Assembly: GCA_963920705.1 (NCBI GenBank)
Contig: OY987231.1
Location: forward strand, 17,585,024-17,649,023
Length of the DNA stretch: 64,000 bases
Reading direction: 5' to 3'
Origin: Odiellus spinosus
Lineage: Eukaryota; Arthropoda; Arachnida; Opiliones; Phalangiidae
The first letter of the stretch is position 1; each line of letters begins with the position of its first letter. Below, one piece after another: positions 13,401 to 24,296 of the stretch. The position numbers were made by a program, and so were the translations under genes. Under the pieces are notes generated by a model. That model did not search any database, had not been told where the DNA came from, and was given only the letters and a program-made list of their open reading frames with translations.

Positions 13401-13722
13401 CAGAAGCCGATGAAACCCTCCTTTGAAGTCTATTACTCCCGGGTCTTGTCTACCCCTCTCTGTATGGGTTATTCTCAAAAGGCGCGATCCGTACGCCTCC
13501 TAACGGTAGATGTTTTCGGAGCGGGAGCTCGTCGAGCGAATATCTCTAGCAGCCTTGGAGTTCGTCCAAAAAACGTCGTCGTTTGTGGAGAGAGAGAATT
13601 TCCAATTTTCCGTAGACAGGGGGGATGAAGTAGGACCCCTCGGATCTCGTAAAATTGGGAATTTTACCCATACAGAGAGGAGCGCTATATGGAACTTCAA
13701 AGGAGGGTTTCATCGGCTTCTG
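13401..13722 (+). mobile_element. MITE family A, copy A1 (322 bp)
   Basis: Non-autonomous inverted-repeat element starting CAGAAGCCGATG and ending CATCGGCTTCTG. It is flanked by the perfect 7-bp direct repeat GTCGGAG (13394-13400 and 13723-13729). In the family, the terminal inverted repeat is 39 bp with one mismatch, followed further in by a second inverted pair around CCTCTCTGTATGGGT. The inside holds a GC-rich block with GTCGTCGTTTG and a GA-rich run. The right end of A1 lacks about 15 bp between the GGAAC and TTCAAAGG motifs, so its two ends are unequal. Short open frames exist on both strands but only mirror the conserved DNA. No transposase is encoded, so movement would need an enzyme supplied elsewhere. 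Superfamily unassigned. Confidence 0.95.
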
Positions 13723-14316
13723 GTCGGAGGTTCTTCTTTTAATCGAATAATGAAAATCCGAATCTTTTCCGAGACATTTGGGCGAATGTTTTAATACGCC
13801 AACAAGTCTTATTTTTAATAATCGATAAAGAAATCAAGTCATTTTCTTCTTCACTCTTCCTTTAAAGAATTAAAATTACAACACACCTCTTTCTTATCCA
13901 ACATCTACCGATGAATTTATAGCGAAACATATAATATAAAAAGTTAATTTTCCTAAAAATATTTTAGAAGGATTTAGTATAAGACTATAAGACTTGATGC
14001 AAACCCATTTTTTTTTTTTTTTTTCCTATTATTTTTTTTAACATGGAATTTTTCTTAAATTATTTCAAAGGAGTGACGTTATTTTTTTTTTCTTCCTCGC
14101 GCAAGAAAAATGCTTGCTGGATAATAGAAGAGATGGCTGTAAAGCGAAGCATTATGCAAAGACGATCAGCCTCTTCGAGACTTTATGAATAAATAAGGTT
14201 AAAAATCGATATCTCTTGGACGATGCAGCTAAGAAGAAAGCCGCAACCAAAATTCAACAGTTACTCGCGCTTGTATAAGAAAGATTTTCTTACAGAGGCG
14301 AGAGAAAGGATTTAAA

Positions 14317-14860
14317 GGGATAGCTACAGTACATCATCGTAATTTAATTTAATATACTGTTTTTCAAGTCTCAGTAACACTCGGATAAAGTGCGGAAATT
14401 TTTTTTTAAGATATATTCAGTCTATTTCACTTGTAAAATTTCTATAAAAGTAATTATAAATTCGAGCCAATCATATTATTTAAGCCTTCAAGAGTGCTTG
14501 TATTGTCCTAAGATTGAAACAAGAAGGATCAGATAAGGAGAGGAAAATTGGGGCTGCGTTGAGTTTGAGAGAAGAGCCAACCTCCCACTCGGGTGGAAAG
14601 GGGAGATAGGAAATTCTCGATTTAAACTGTTGTCACGTGGTCGCTAGCTAGCGCGTCTCATAAAGGATTCGTTTTACCCACGTGACAACAATTTACCACG
14701 AAGCATCTCTACCCCCGTCTGTCCCCCGTTCTCCCAGAGTGGGAGTTTAGGCCGACGCAGTAGGAGCCGCGCCGTTCCCACTTTTCCTCTCCTTACCTGA
14801 TCCTTCTTGATTGAAAGAACAGCCCGGCGTTTGATGCCTAAGACTTGAGTTTAAATAAAA
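14317..14860. repeat. T1-related repeat split by B1
   Basis: Left part TTAAAGGGATAGC resembles the T1 end. Then GAGCCAATCATATTATTTAAG and CAAGAGTGCTTG lead to B1, and after B1 GAACAGCCCGGCGTTTGA continues the same repeat. The far end is not clear. Confidence 0.6.
14520..14809 (+). mobile_element. MITE family B, copy B1 (290 bp)
   Basis: Inverted-repeat element starting CAAGAAGGATCAGATAAGG and ending with its inverse. Terminal repeats are about 34 bp. Perfect TSD ATTGAAA (14513-14519 and 14810-14816). A second internal inverted pair has TTGTCACGTGG on one side and CCACGTGACAA on the other, around a CGCTAGCTAGCG palindrome, so the element can fold back almost entirely. No coding capacity. B1 interrupts a T1-related repeat whose uninterrupted relatives lie near 5.7 and 7.0 kb. 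Confidence 0.95.
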
Positions 14861-15213
14861 TTGAATAGAAAATGTTGTTTTGAAATTAAACAATTAAGTC
14901 ATTTTATGGTCACAATTATACTTTATGACAATTAGATAATTTCTAAGTATGACATGAAGTACTCACTAATGTCGCACGCCATAAGCTGGAGGTACCCTCT
15001 TTTACGCGACTAAGATATCTCTCGAAATGATAACTTCGTTAATAGCGCAAGCCTGATATCATAGCGCTGAACTACCAAAGACATCATCTACAACTGTCGC
15101 TGTTAATTTTGCTTTTAACTAATCGTCCCATGCTAATTTTTAGCGGGGGCTTTCGGTAATTTTTTGGTGCTAGTTTTTGTATTGGGGGAGGGAATCCTTA
15201 ACATCTCTGAAAT

Positions 15214-15543
15214 CAGAAGCCGATGAAACCCTCCTTTGAAGTCTATTACTCCCGGGTCTTGTCTACCCCTCTCTGTATGGGTTATTCTCAAAAGGCGCGA
15301 TTCGTACGTCTCCTAACGGTAGATGTTTTCGGAGCGGGAGCTCGTCGAGCGAATATCTCTAGCAGCCTTGGAGATCGTCCAAAAAACGTCGTCGTTTGTG
15401 GAGAGAGAGAATTTCAAATTTTCCGTAGACAGGGGGGATGAAGTAGGACCCCTTCTAACTCGTAAAATTGGGAATTTTACCCATACAGAGAGGAGCGCTA
15501 TATGGAACATTGGAGCTTCAAAGGAGGGTTTCATCGGCTTCTG
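15214..15543 (+). mobile_element. MITE family A, copy A2 (330 bp)
   Basis: Same ends and interior as A1. Perfect 7-bp TSD CTGAAAT (15207-15213 and 15544-15550). It lacks about 8 bp just inside the right terminal repeat (the TAGTAGAC step is missing), a smaller version of the A1 deletion. It lies 1.5 kb from A1 in the same orientation but has its own TSD, so it arose by independent insertion and not by tandem duplication. Confidence 0.95.
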
Positions 15544-16249
15544 CTGAAATTAATGTGTAACAGTTCCTTTAAAAAGGAGCTGAAAATAATATTATACACC
15601 TCTTTTTTTTACTTCGAAGATTTTTTTAAAAGGAGCACTGTACGAGCTTTAGTGTTAAACCATTATAGAGTTTCTTAAGCTTTAAAAAGGGATTAAATCC
15701 CTTTTTTTTCCTATTTCGGGAACATATAGTGTAAAAGATCAAGGAAAATCGAGTTTGACAGATCATTTGTATGGGTATTATACTATTAGGCGAAGGTTTA
15801 ATAATATTGATCGGATTCTCCATTAAATTACAAGAAACTTACTCAGTTAACAAACAAAATCACTATAAGCTTACAATGTTTCAAACGTCTGAAAGAATTT
15901 TCAGCTATTATTCTGTAAAGTAGGTTAATTTCCACAAAGCAGCAATTAATTTTAACTAAACTCAAAGGAATAAGATAGATTTGTGTTTTATATTGTATAT
16001 ATAACTTTTAACTTGCTTTTTTTTTATGAAGATTTCCAGACAAAAGCTAACAATGAAAAGAAAACAGTGGTGCCCATGTGTCTCAATATTAAAGGGAGGC
16101 TATCACTCCAATCGGAAATATCGTTAAAAAACTATTCAAAATAGATACTGTTATTACCATAACAGTAAAAACACATATTTATAATCGCCATTTTAGAAAT
16201 TATTAAAATGAAATTTTCCTACAATACTACGCCATCTAGAGTTGATTCA

Positions 16250-16345
16250 CGCGGGTTCTGGCACGTGATAAGATCGCTTTCGCGCCGTCTTTTTTGTAAA
16301 AGTACTTAATCCAAAATGTTACACCTTTCGTATCAAAATTAATGT
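16250..16345. repeat. Old dispersed repeat H
   Basis: CGCTTTCGCGCCGTC, then TAAAAGTACTTAATCC and TTACACCTTTCG, match the 45.5-kb copy in the same order with many substitutions. Confidence 0.45.
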
Positions 16346-16977
16346 TACGTTTCATATATTGGAAAAAAAAATTGTGGAATTTTCAAATTGACTTACAGAC
16401 ACCGTTTTAATTCGAAATATCATTAAATTTTAAAATATATTTAAGGTTAAAAAGGTTCCATTTCTTTATAGGCATATTTTATTACAAGTGACACTGCAAT
16501 GGTAATTATGAAAAACAGGCGGAAGTAGCTTCGAAACTATTCGCCAATAAAAACAACAAAGATCTTTTGGAATAAGCCCGGATTAGAAGGCTCGGCTCAG
16601 CCAATCCCGTACACTCTTCTAATACCTTCAATTTATCGCGTTAAGCTGCTCTAGCTAATTCCCAATGGTTTATTCTAAGCTCCATCCCATTCTCGCCGGA
16701 AAATTCTAGACTCCAGCGTATCGGTTAATCCAGGACAATTGGAATCGTTTCGGGGGAGTGTAGGGTTTAAAAGTGCATAAAGCCAGTAAATAGACTATGA
16801 ACCAGGATTTTGAGTTTATTTACGTTTGAAATATACTAAGCAATATTCTAATGGGTGGGGGGAATCCGATTTAATTGCGGTACAGGAATTAAGATTTCGA
16901 AGGTCACTGCAGTAATAATAATAACACAGTTACAAATTTCATTCAAGCCTGTTGATACTATTTGGTACGCCCATCAC

Positions 16978-17315
16978 CAGAAGCCGATGAAACCCTCCTT
17001 TGAAGTCTATTACTCCCGGGTTTTGCTTACCCCTCTCTGTATGGGTTAGTTTCAAAAAGCGCGATTCGTACGCCTCCTAACGGTAGATGTTTTCGGAGCG
17101 GGAGTTCGTCGAGCGAATATCTCTAGCAGCCTTGAAGTTCGTCCAAAAAAACGTCGTCGTTTGTGGAGAGAGAGAATTTCCAATTTTTCGTAGACAGGGG
17201 GGATGAAGTAGGACCCCTTCTAACTCGTAAAATTGGGAATTTTACCCATACAGAGAGGAGCGCTATATGGAACATTGGAGTAGTAGACTTCAAAGGAGGG
17301 TTTCATCGGCTTCTG
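16978..17315 (+). mobile_element. MITE family A, copy A3 (338 bp)
   Basis: Full-length copy with intact ends and perfect TSD CCATCAC (16971-16977 and 17316-17322). It carries the TTAGTTTC variant near the left end together with the GGGGGGATG and TTCTAACTCG variants to the right. That combination is mosaic compared with the other copies. Confidence 0.95.
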
Positions 17316-18514
17316 CCATCACTTAAAACTAGCCAAAAATGTCATCACCTCTGTTTGCCTCGAGTGATTTGGACTCTTCCTCGATATTTTGAGTCGGGAA
17401 AGAGGGACGGAATTTAGGCGGGCCGCGCTTGGTTATATTGTCTTCCCTCAACTCCGGAATTGCTCCGATTTCACTATTTACATGCCGTTAGATATGGTTT
17501 TATTAAATTTGCAAAATATATATATATATATATATTTCAAGAGCATCTGGCGCAATATTTTTGTGTTCATTGTAAATATGAATTGTCGCTTTTGTAAGTT
17601 TCGCACTCTCTCGCGTTGTGACGTTAAGCCATTTTAGCGAATAGCGGTCATTCAGCTGTGAATATTATCCATTTCCCGATAACTTAATTTCGCATAAGCC
17701 ATTTTTTATAGTAAATATCATTTATAATCGCAGTTTAAACCAAGTGTTAACGATATTTCATAAGTCTTATCACTCAAAAACTATTTCCCCGGGAAAACTA
17801 AAAAAAAATTTTAACTGGATTTGCAAAAATAATAAAATCACAGGCCCATACCATAGCCATGCAAAGCAAAGAGCCTGAAAATTTGAAAAGCAAATTTTCA
17901 TAAGTCTAGACTTGAAGGGGGGATATTTATATATATATATACATATTTTTGGTTTTCTCTTCTTTACGCTTCCGTAGCACCTTATTTATTAAAACAAGCA
18001 GCAGCTCCTCAGTAAGAAAACATGCAGGGAAGTAAAGAGTACAAGAAAAAAAAAAAGATATTCTGCCGACCTCGTTTCGCGTTTTCTTTCCTCATTCTTA
18101 TTTCTGTCTAGTTTTATTTAAAGTGCAAAGGATATTGGTAGCTGGTTCCTCTTTGCTTTTTTTTTTTACATAGTTCATTACCCAGAAATATTAAATTTGA
18201 AGTTCTTTACGAATACACGATCTTCTAAAACTGATTCGAGAATTACGAAAGAAACGGAACAAATTTAAATCATTAAAAAAACGACAAGATATAAATTTTC
18301 ATTTACAGGCTATGTACTAGCCACTAGCCCACTACCCTTCTAAAACTGACGGACTTAAACAAATGTAGAGTTTTAAATTATGTGGCATAATCATATATGT
18401 AATATTTGATTTAGTAAATTTATTTTTGTTCAAGTTATTTGTTTGTTAAACGCTATAATCTCCAAATCGCTAAACCATATTCAAATATAGTTCATCTAAA
18501 AGGGTTCTATAGTT

Positions 18515-18755
18515 TTTAATGGTTAGTAAAATTCTTAGGGTGTACAGGCTCCGAAGCTGTCTACAAGATTAATTTCTAGGCTGTCGTTTAGCTTATTTTA
18601 ATTAATCAAATTCGTTTTATTTTAATGGTTAATAAGATTCTTACGTGTAGTCTCCTAAGCTGTCTATAAGATGGGTTAATTATAATAGATTTTAAATTAA
18701 TTTCTAGGGCGTTGTTTACCTCGTTTTAATTAATCAAATTTGGTTTTATTTTGAT
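18515..18755. repeat. Two-copy direct repeat, period 106 bp
   Basis: TTTAATGGTTARTAARATTCTTA, AAGCTGTCTA-AAGAT, TTAATTTCTAGG and TTTTAATTAATCAAATT recur in the same order at 18515 and 18621. The second copy has about 25 extra bases (GGGTTAATTATAATAG region). It is a local tandem duplication with diverged copies. Confidence 0.7.
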
Positions 18756-19895
18756 CCCTTTTTCGATTCCATCACCGTTAACTAAATGAAAAAACACACC
18801 CTCTTACTTACACCACCCAATATCCCATTTTAAGGAGGGAAAAAAAGCTCCTCATCACGTTCCAACTCCGAAACGTATACTTAAAACCAGAGTTTTCTCA
18901 ATTTCTCCTCTTTGGCGTTCCCGTACGAAACTCCTCTGTACAATATTTTACCCCATCTATCGCCCAAAGCCACCTCCTCCCTCGAAAAACCTGTAAACTG
19001 TAGTAGGAGGAGTATTAGGCCTATGTTTTGTAATAAATTGGAGGCAATGGTAGCCCAGGCGTTTCGTACAACGCGAAGAGGGAAAGATCCGCAGAGGAAT
19101 GAGGGTGGAAGCTGGAGAGAAAGAGCGAGAGAGAGAGAGGGAAGGCAGAGTCTTCCCTATCTAAAAGTCGGATCGATCGAACTAGCGGCGAGCCAGACTT
19201 CGTTAGAAGTTATGACCTATTTTGAAGTCGGGATGAACCGAAATTCGGAGGCTAGGAGCTTAAGCCTTGACCTACGGTTGCTGGAACAACCGTGGATGGG
19301 AGAAAGAGAGAGAGAGAGACGCTGGGATGCTGTACCAAAGAGAAAGGAGTATCCGAGGGGGAAATTTGTAGGTTCTATATACGGGATAGAGCTATAGGGA
19401 CGAATTTGCGCCCTACACACATGTACGGACGGCGGAATTAAGCCTCGGTTGATGGTGATGCTAGCATCACGACCTAGATAATTCCCCCGCAGTAGATTCG
19501 CGGAAGCTACGACCCATTTTTGATAATAAAGGAAAACTCCGCGCTATAAATAATAATTTATTTAACACAATGAGCTAACAATACCAGGACTTTTCATTTT
19601 AAATATAACACTAAACTTTCGTTCAATTAGAGGAGTTTACATCAAGATACGAAATATTAAAAGGTTAGATAGAAAGGCCTATTGGACATAAATATTAGTG
19701 TAGACGAGTATATGGACCTGGTTCTGATAAAAATATATGTGTGCATAGTTAGGATGTATTATATGATATTAAGGAGGGTGTTTTCCTTTAATATGAAAAG
19801 AAAAATATATAAGCTATGGAAAATAACACAAAGATCCGGAATTACGAAACAGTTTGTTTAGTCATAAATTAAAAGTGCCAAAGGGGTATTAGTCT

Positions 19896-19924
19896 GAGCA
19901 GGAGTTATATATATACTCCTGTTC
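19896..19924. repeat. Short hairpin GAGCAGGAGT
   Basis: GAGCAGGAGT and ACTCCTGTTC pair at nine of ten positions around a TATATATA-type loop. Confidence 0.5.
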
Positions 19925-20168
19925 TGAGTCTCTGAGAAAGCTCTAACATATCATTATAGAAGTGAATTATATTCCTATTAATGAGGAACTAGAAAATAAT
20001 ACCTTGGCCCCATGAAATTTTACATTTCGTTTAAACCCATCTCATCTTTATCTTTTCTGATAAATGGGTTATTAAAAGATATCTAACTTAAAATGTTTTT
20101 TAACAATCTTTTCGAAAATGGTACTCAATTTCCATTTAAATTTCATGAAAAATACGTGAGAGCCTCAC

Positions 20169-20339
20169 GCTGCGTTCATACTAAGTCTTGGACTCGATTC
20201 AAACCGTTTCGGGAAACCGTTTTTCTTGAATCGATTTGATTCGATTACTCGAAACGGCTTCGGGAACCAGTTTCAAATCGATTCGGCTACAACATCCAAC
20301 AGATTAAACTATAATAAATCGGTTTATCAAGATAAAATA
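20169..20339 (+). repeat. Outer repeat D, left part
   Basis: Forward D sequence from GCTGCGTTCATACT to AAGATAA, matching the first part of D1. It breaks off where the inverted inner D begins. Its continuation is at 20971-21069. Confidence 0.75.
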
Positions 20340-20970
20340 GCTAGGGTCACACTAGTATTTCCTAATCGATTTGAATTGGTAAAATCAAACCGATCGCCAG
20401 GAATCGTTTTATGCGTCATTATGCTCACGCATTATCTTTATAAATCGATTTATTGTAGCTTCATCAGAAGCCGATGAAACCCTCCTTTGAAGTCTACTAC
20501 TTTAATGTTCCATATAGCGCTCCTCTCTGTATGGGTAAAATTCACAATTTTACGAGATCGGAGGGGTCCTACTTCATACCCCCTGTCTACGGAAAATTGG
20601 AAATTCTCTCTCTCCACAAACGACGACGTTTTTTTGACGAACTCCAAGGCTGCTAGAGATATTCGCTCGACGAACTCCCGCTCCGAAAATATCTACCGTT
20701 AGGAGGCGTACGAATCGCGCTTTTTGAAACAAACCCATACAGAGAGGGGTAGACAAGACCCGGGAGTAATAGACTTCAAAGGAGGGTTTCATCGGCTTCT
20801 GGCTTCATCTATAGGTTGTTGAAACCGAATCGGTATGAAACTGGTTCCCGAAGCAGTTTCAAGAAATCGAATCAAATCGATTCGAGAAAAGACGGTTTAC
20901 CGTTCACTCGTCTCTAGCGAAACGTTTTGAAATAGTGTAAATCGATTTTTTGGCCTAGTATAAACGCAGG
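20340..20970 (-). repeat. Inner repeat D, inverted, interrupted by A4
   Basis: Reverse-oriented D copy from CTAGGGTCACACTAG to CCTAGTATAAACGCAG. Its 287 net bases, after removing A4 and one TSD, match the inverse of D1 throughout. It splits the outer D between positions equivalent to AAGATAA and TGTGAAC. The TSD is not clear by eye. Confidence 0.75.
20465..20801 (-). mobile_element. MITE family A, copy A4 (337 bp), nested
   Basis: Full-length family A element in reverse orientation, with perfect TSD GCTTCAT (20458-20464 and 20802-20808). It sits inside an inverted copy of repeat D, which itself lies inside another D copy, so it is the youngest of three layers. Removing A4 and one TSD restores sequence matching D1 at 13.0 kb. 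Confidence 0.95.
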
Positions 20971-21069
20971 TTATGTGAACAGATTGCGATTTAAATTATT
21001 TCGAATAATTTAAATATCGGTTTCATTTTGACGATTAAAATCGATTGAAATACGCTGTGTGAACGTAGC
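20971..21069 (+). repeat. Outer repeat D, right part
   Basis: Continuation of the outer D copy, ending GCTGTGTGAACGTAGC. It matches the last third of D1. With the left part it gives about 270 bp, the length of D1. Confidence 0.75.
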
Positions 21070-21594
21070 TTAATATTCATTTGGAAAAATTGGGTGTCCA
21101 AAAATTAACACGATTATCTAAAAAGACTGTTTAAGAATTGTTTGAATAAGATTTCCTTTTTTTTTTTTTTTTCTTGTTAACTCTCGCTCCTAGGCAATTT
21201 CTTTTTTAACGTTTAAAAATTTATCCTCCTTCATCTTTATCGATTATTCTGTACGACAAGCCTATTAAGAGGCTTACGTCATTAACATTTGATCCATTAA
21301 GGTCGTTACAATTTTTATCCGGAGAAAAGAGGGTGAAAATTAGAAAAAAAAAATGGAAAAGATCCAATCAGCGACAGTTTAATTGAAGCAGTATAGAGAT
21401 ATGGAAAAATTAGTCACAATAGAAAGAGGTTCAAGTATTTGTTTTGGAAAAATTCATCTTGCTTGCCTACACTTTGGTTTATTTTCTCTAGTTTTTACAG
21501 TAGGTGCAGTAATTGGATTTGGAGGAAAATTAATTGTCATTAAAATTCATGATGAATAAGTAAAGCAGCTGGATTTCCCCTTAAAAGGAGAATG

Positions 21595-21625
21595 CAGCGT
21601 AACAACAAATGACGTTGTTACGCTG
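21595..21625. repeat. Perfect 12-bp hairpin
   Basis: CAGCGTAACAAC and its exact inverse GTTGTTACGCTG around a 7-nt spacer. Isolated, with no T-run after it. Function unknown. Confidence 0.7.
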
Positions 21626-21653
21626 AGATGAAAATATGACATCACACCTCGGG

Positions 21654-21668
21654 GTGGGTTTGAACCAC
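21654..21668 (-). other. tRNA T-arm-like sequence
   Basis: On the minus strand GTGG-TTCAAAC-CCAC forms a canonical T-arm with 7-nt loop. No acceptor or D arm is found upstream, so at most it is a tRNA or SINE remnant. Confidence 0.25.
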
Positions 21669-22285
21669 GTACGACCTTAAACTTGTGAACAATTTGTTTT
21701 TGGCTTTATTATCCCTTTAAAAAAAAGCTAAACTTTCAGCCTAAAGACGTATAAGGCATATAACGTGAATATTTCTTCGATGTTATCTAAAAAAAAGAAA
21801 TATTCCGTTTTCCGCATCACTATTAATAACCACAAGTTTATAAGACTACGTGGTCATTTTCGACCCAAAACTCCTCCACAAGTCTTTACACAAAACACAA
21901 CAGCTAGGGCCACGGCAAACCTTCTCGTACCAAAATATGAATAAATGATTAATGAAGCCTCGAAACGCGCATTTCGAATATTAACGTTAGCGCATTCCAC
22001 GAGAAACGAGTATACACAAAACATGATCAATTAGGAGAAGTGTCAAAGAGAAATTCTTTGGGAGTACATGTTGTAAATGGAAAAGCCAAGAGGGTGGGGA
22101 AGAAATAAGTCCCCCCTAACACGCAGCGTGTATTATGTAAAACTGAAGCCTGGATGGCAAATATATTTATCAAAGGATTAAAATTGCAAATAAATCTTAG
22201 AGGTTTATCAACTTAAAGTTTATTATAAAGATTTTCTCATATTTCCGGTCAACGATTTCTCTAAAGAGGTGGACTTACGTATACC

Positions 22286-22623
22286 CAGAAGCCGATGAAA
22301 CCCTCCTTTGAAGTCTATTACTCCCGGGTCTTGTCTACCCCTCTCTGTATGGGTTAGTTTCAAAAAGCGCGATTCGTACGCCTCCTAACGGTAGATATTT
22401 TCGGAGAGGGAGTTCGTCGAGCGAATATCTCTATCAGCCTAGGAGTTCGTCAAAAAAACGTCGTCGTTTGTGGAGAGAGAGAATTTCCAATTTTCCGTAG
22501 ACAGGGGGGTATGAAGTAGGACCCCTCCGATCTCGTAAAATTGGGAATTTTACCCATACAGAGAGGCGCGCTACATCGAACATTAGAGTAGTAGACTTCA
22601 AAGGAGGGTTTCATCGGCTTCTG
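22286..22623 (+). mobile_element. MITE family A, copy A5 (338 bp)
   Basis: Full-length copy with perfect TSD GTATACC (22279-22285 and 22624-22630). It shares private variants with A6 (CTATCAGCCT and GCGCGCTACATCGAAC), so A5 and A6 form a sister pair. Confidence 0.95.
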
Positions 22624-23542
22624 GTATACCTTACTTTAGAGTCGCAAAGATGAAAAGGCTTAGTGATATTATTGAAGATAATAATTGGACGCTGCTTTTG
22701 ACTGCTCTGTAAACAACTACATTTTTTTAGCGCCATTATAAGAGGATGGGAAAATTTTTAATTGGTTTATAACGCAATTTCGTTATTATCTTAAAAACCC
22801 AAAACAATATTAAGATTAAGTTAAAAAGAAAGGCCGAGAGTTTGAAGTAATTCGGTCCTAATGCAAAGTCTCTACGAATAAATTCCAGAACTCTAAAATT
22901 TAACCATTATCTTAATTAGTTACAGAAAAGTGTTATACTTTCCCTTCCTATATATATAGATAACTGAAAAGCAAATAAAAATCTACCAACGGAATGAAAA
23001 AAATAAATATAAAACCAAAAAACAAAAGCCTCCCCCAAAAAAAAAAAAATTAGGAAACGTAGTCCCGTTCAAATGCAATTAGCCTGTATCTCATTAAGTC
23101 TGTTTGAATTATAAGAGGGAATGACCTAATGCTTAGCACAAAACTGAAAAGAAGTGAACTCGTTTGTCACAGACTTTTCGGTTTCCCCTAACATAGCCTC
23201 GTTACTTTAAACCATTCTAACGGAGTATAAATTTTAATTCGGAAGAAAAGAAGTTGAAAAACACTATACAAAGGAACTGCGTAAAAAACAGAAAAATTCA
23301 AAACCTTAAGAACGGAAATGGATACAAAACAAGAAAAACAACGCTTCCTGAATACATCCAGCTTAGTGAGATTGAAAAGAGTTACTTTGAATAAAAGTGT
23401 TTTTTTTTTTCTTCTAAACAAATCTTACCAAGGAAGGTATAGTATAATCCTAAGCCTAACGGAATCAAATCAAATGAAGAAGAAATCGGAAGGAAAAACA
23501 GTTGGGGTGCCAACCAATGGTGACTCGAAGGTATAGGTGGTT

Positions 23543-23576
23543 GGTCTTGACGATTCCGTAATGGAACGTCAAGACC
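23543..23576. repeat. Hairpin GGTCTTGACG
   Basis: GGTCTTGACGATTCC pairs with GGAACGTCAAGACC, leaving one bulged base and a loop of about 5 nt. A compact, stable stem. No link to a gene was seen. Confidence 0.6.
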
Positions 23577-24283
23577 ATCGGTAGGAAAACTATTCGGCCG
23601 TGTAACACTATATACATACATATATAGGTATATATACCTATCATATGAAAAAAACCACAGAGAACCTTTCCAGAAAGATGCGCAGCAACTAGCCTCAGCT
23701 ACCCTAACACTTTGTATAAGAAAAAAAGGAACCGGCAGAGAATAAATAAAATGAATGAAGGACACTAATCTCAACAGGGAGAGAGACAATAAAATCTGAC
23801 GCTCTTAAGCGTCGTCTAGTATCAAACAATGGCTAAATTGTGTCTGCTGTGAGTTAATAGTAGCGTGGTTTACAAGCTTGGTGTATCACTTAGCTCTTGA
23901 CAATTAGAAATAATTTATAATAAATAAAAAGCCCCATGAAAAATTCGTCAAACCAGGCATATTTCCAAAGATAATTTGAAATTTAATTTTTTCAATTATT
24001 GAAAATGAAATTCACGTCCATTTTAAAGATTATAGCGTTAACGTCCGACCGACAGACTTAGACAGACATTGTTACCTATAGAGAATTATATAACTTGACG
24101 ATGATGTTATTTGTTGGTAAATTTCACCAAGTCTTCATATAGTCGAAACCATTAACAGAGAAGTACCGTTAAAAATTAATTTTATCACACATTACTCAAA
24201 TTTAATTCAAAAACTCGTGGCTAACATCTTATTCTAACTTCCCTCGGAATACTTATGTGGTGAAAAACACGAAGACGTCTTTT

Positions 24284-24296
24284 GGGGGGGGGGGGG
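24284..24296 (+). repeat. Poly-G tract (13 nt)
   Basis: Thirteen G in a row in AT-rich DNA. No associated feature. Confidence 0.9.

Larger units (their letters stand above)
17323..20168. other. Non-coding stretch after A3
   Basis: Holds (TA)n at 17516-17536, the 106-bp direct repeat at 18515 and a GA-rich block at 19110-19320. The longest open frame of the window (161 codons, 18912-19397) lies here but runs through GA repeats and resembles no family I know. Confidence 0.55.
21070..22278. other. Non-coding stretch between the D nest and A5
   Basis: Apart from the hairpin at 21595 and the T-arm-like piece at 21654, I see only AT-rich unique sequence. Confidence 0.55.

Noticed and set aside
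13410-13628. Recurrent frame starting MKPSFEVYYS in many places
   Set aside because: It is simply the terminal repeat of MITE A read in frame. It appears from both ends and on both strands, and copies carry indels that break it.
18912-19397. Longest open frame (161 codons)
   Set aside because: It crosses GA-rich repeats that encode RE/ER runs, matches no family I know, and has an overlapping open frame on the other strand. Frames of this size are expected by chance in 64 kb where GC rises.
23382-23789. 135-codon reverse frame with hydrophobic start
   Set aside because: Composition follows AT-rich and pyrimidine-rich DNA. No motif, no repeat elsewhere, no splice or promoter context that decides for a gene.
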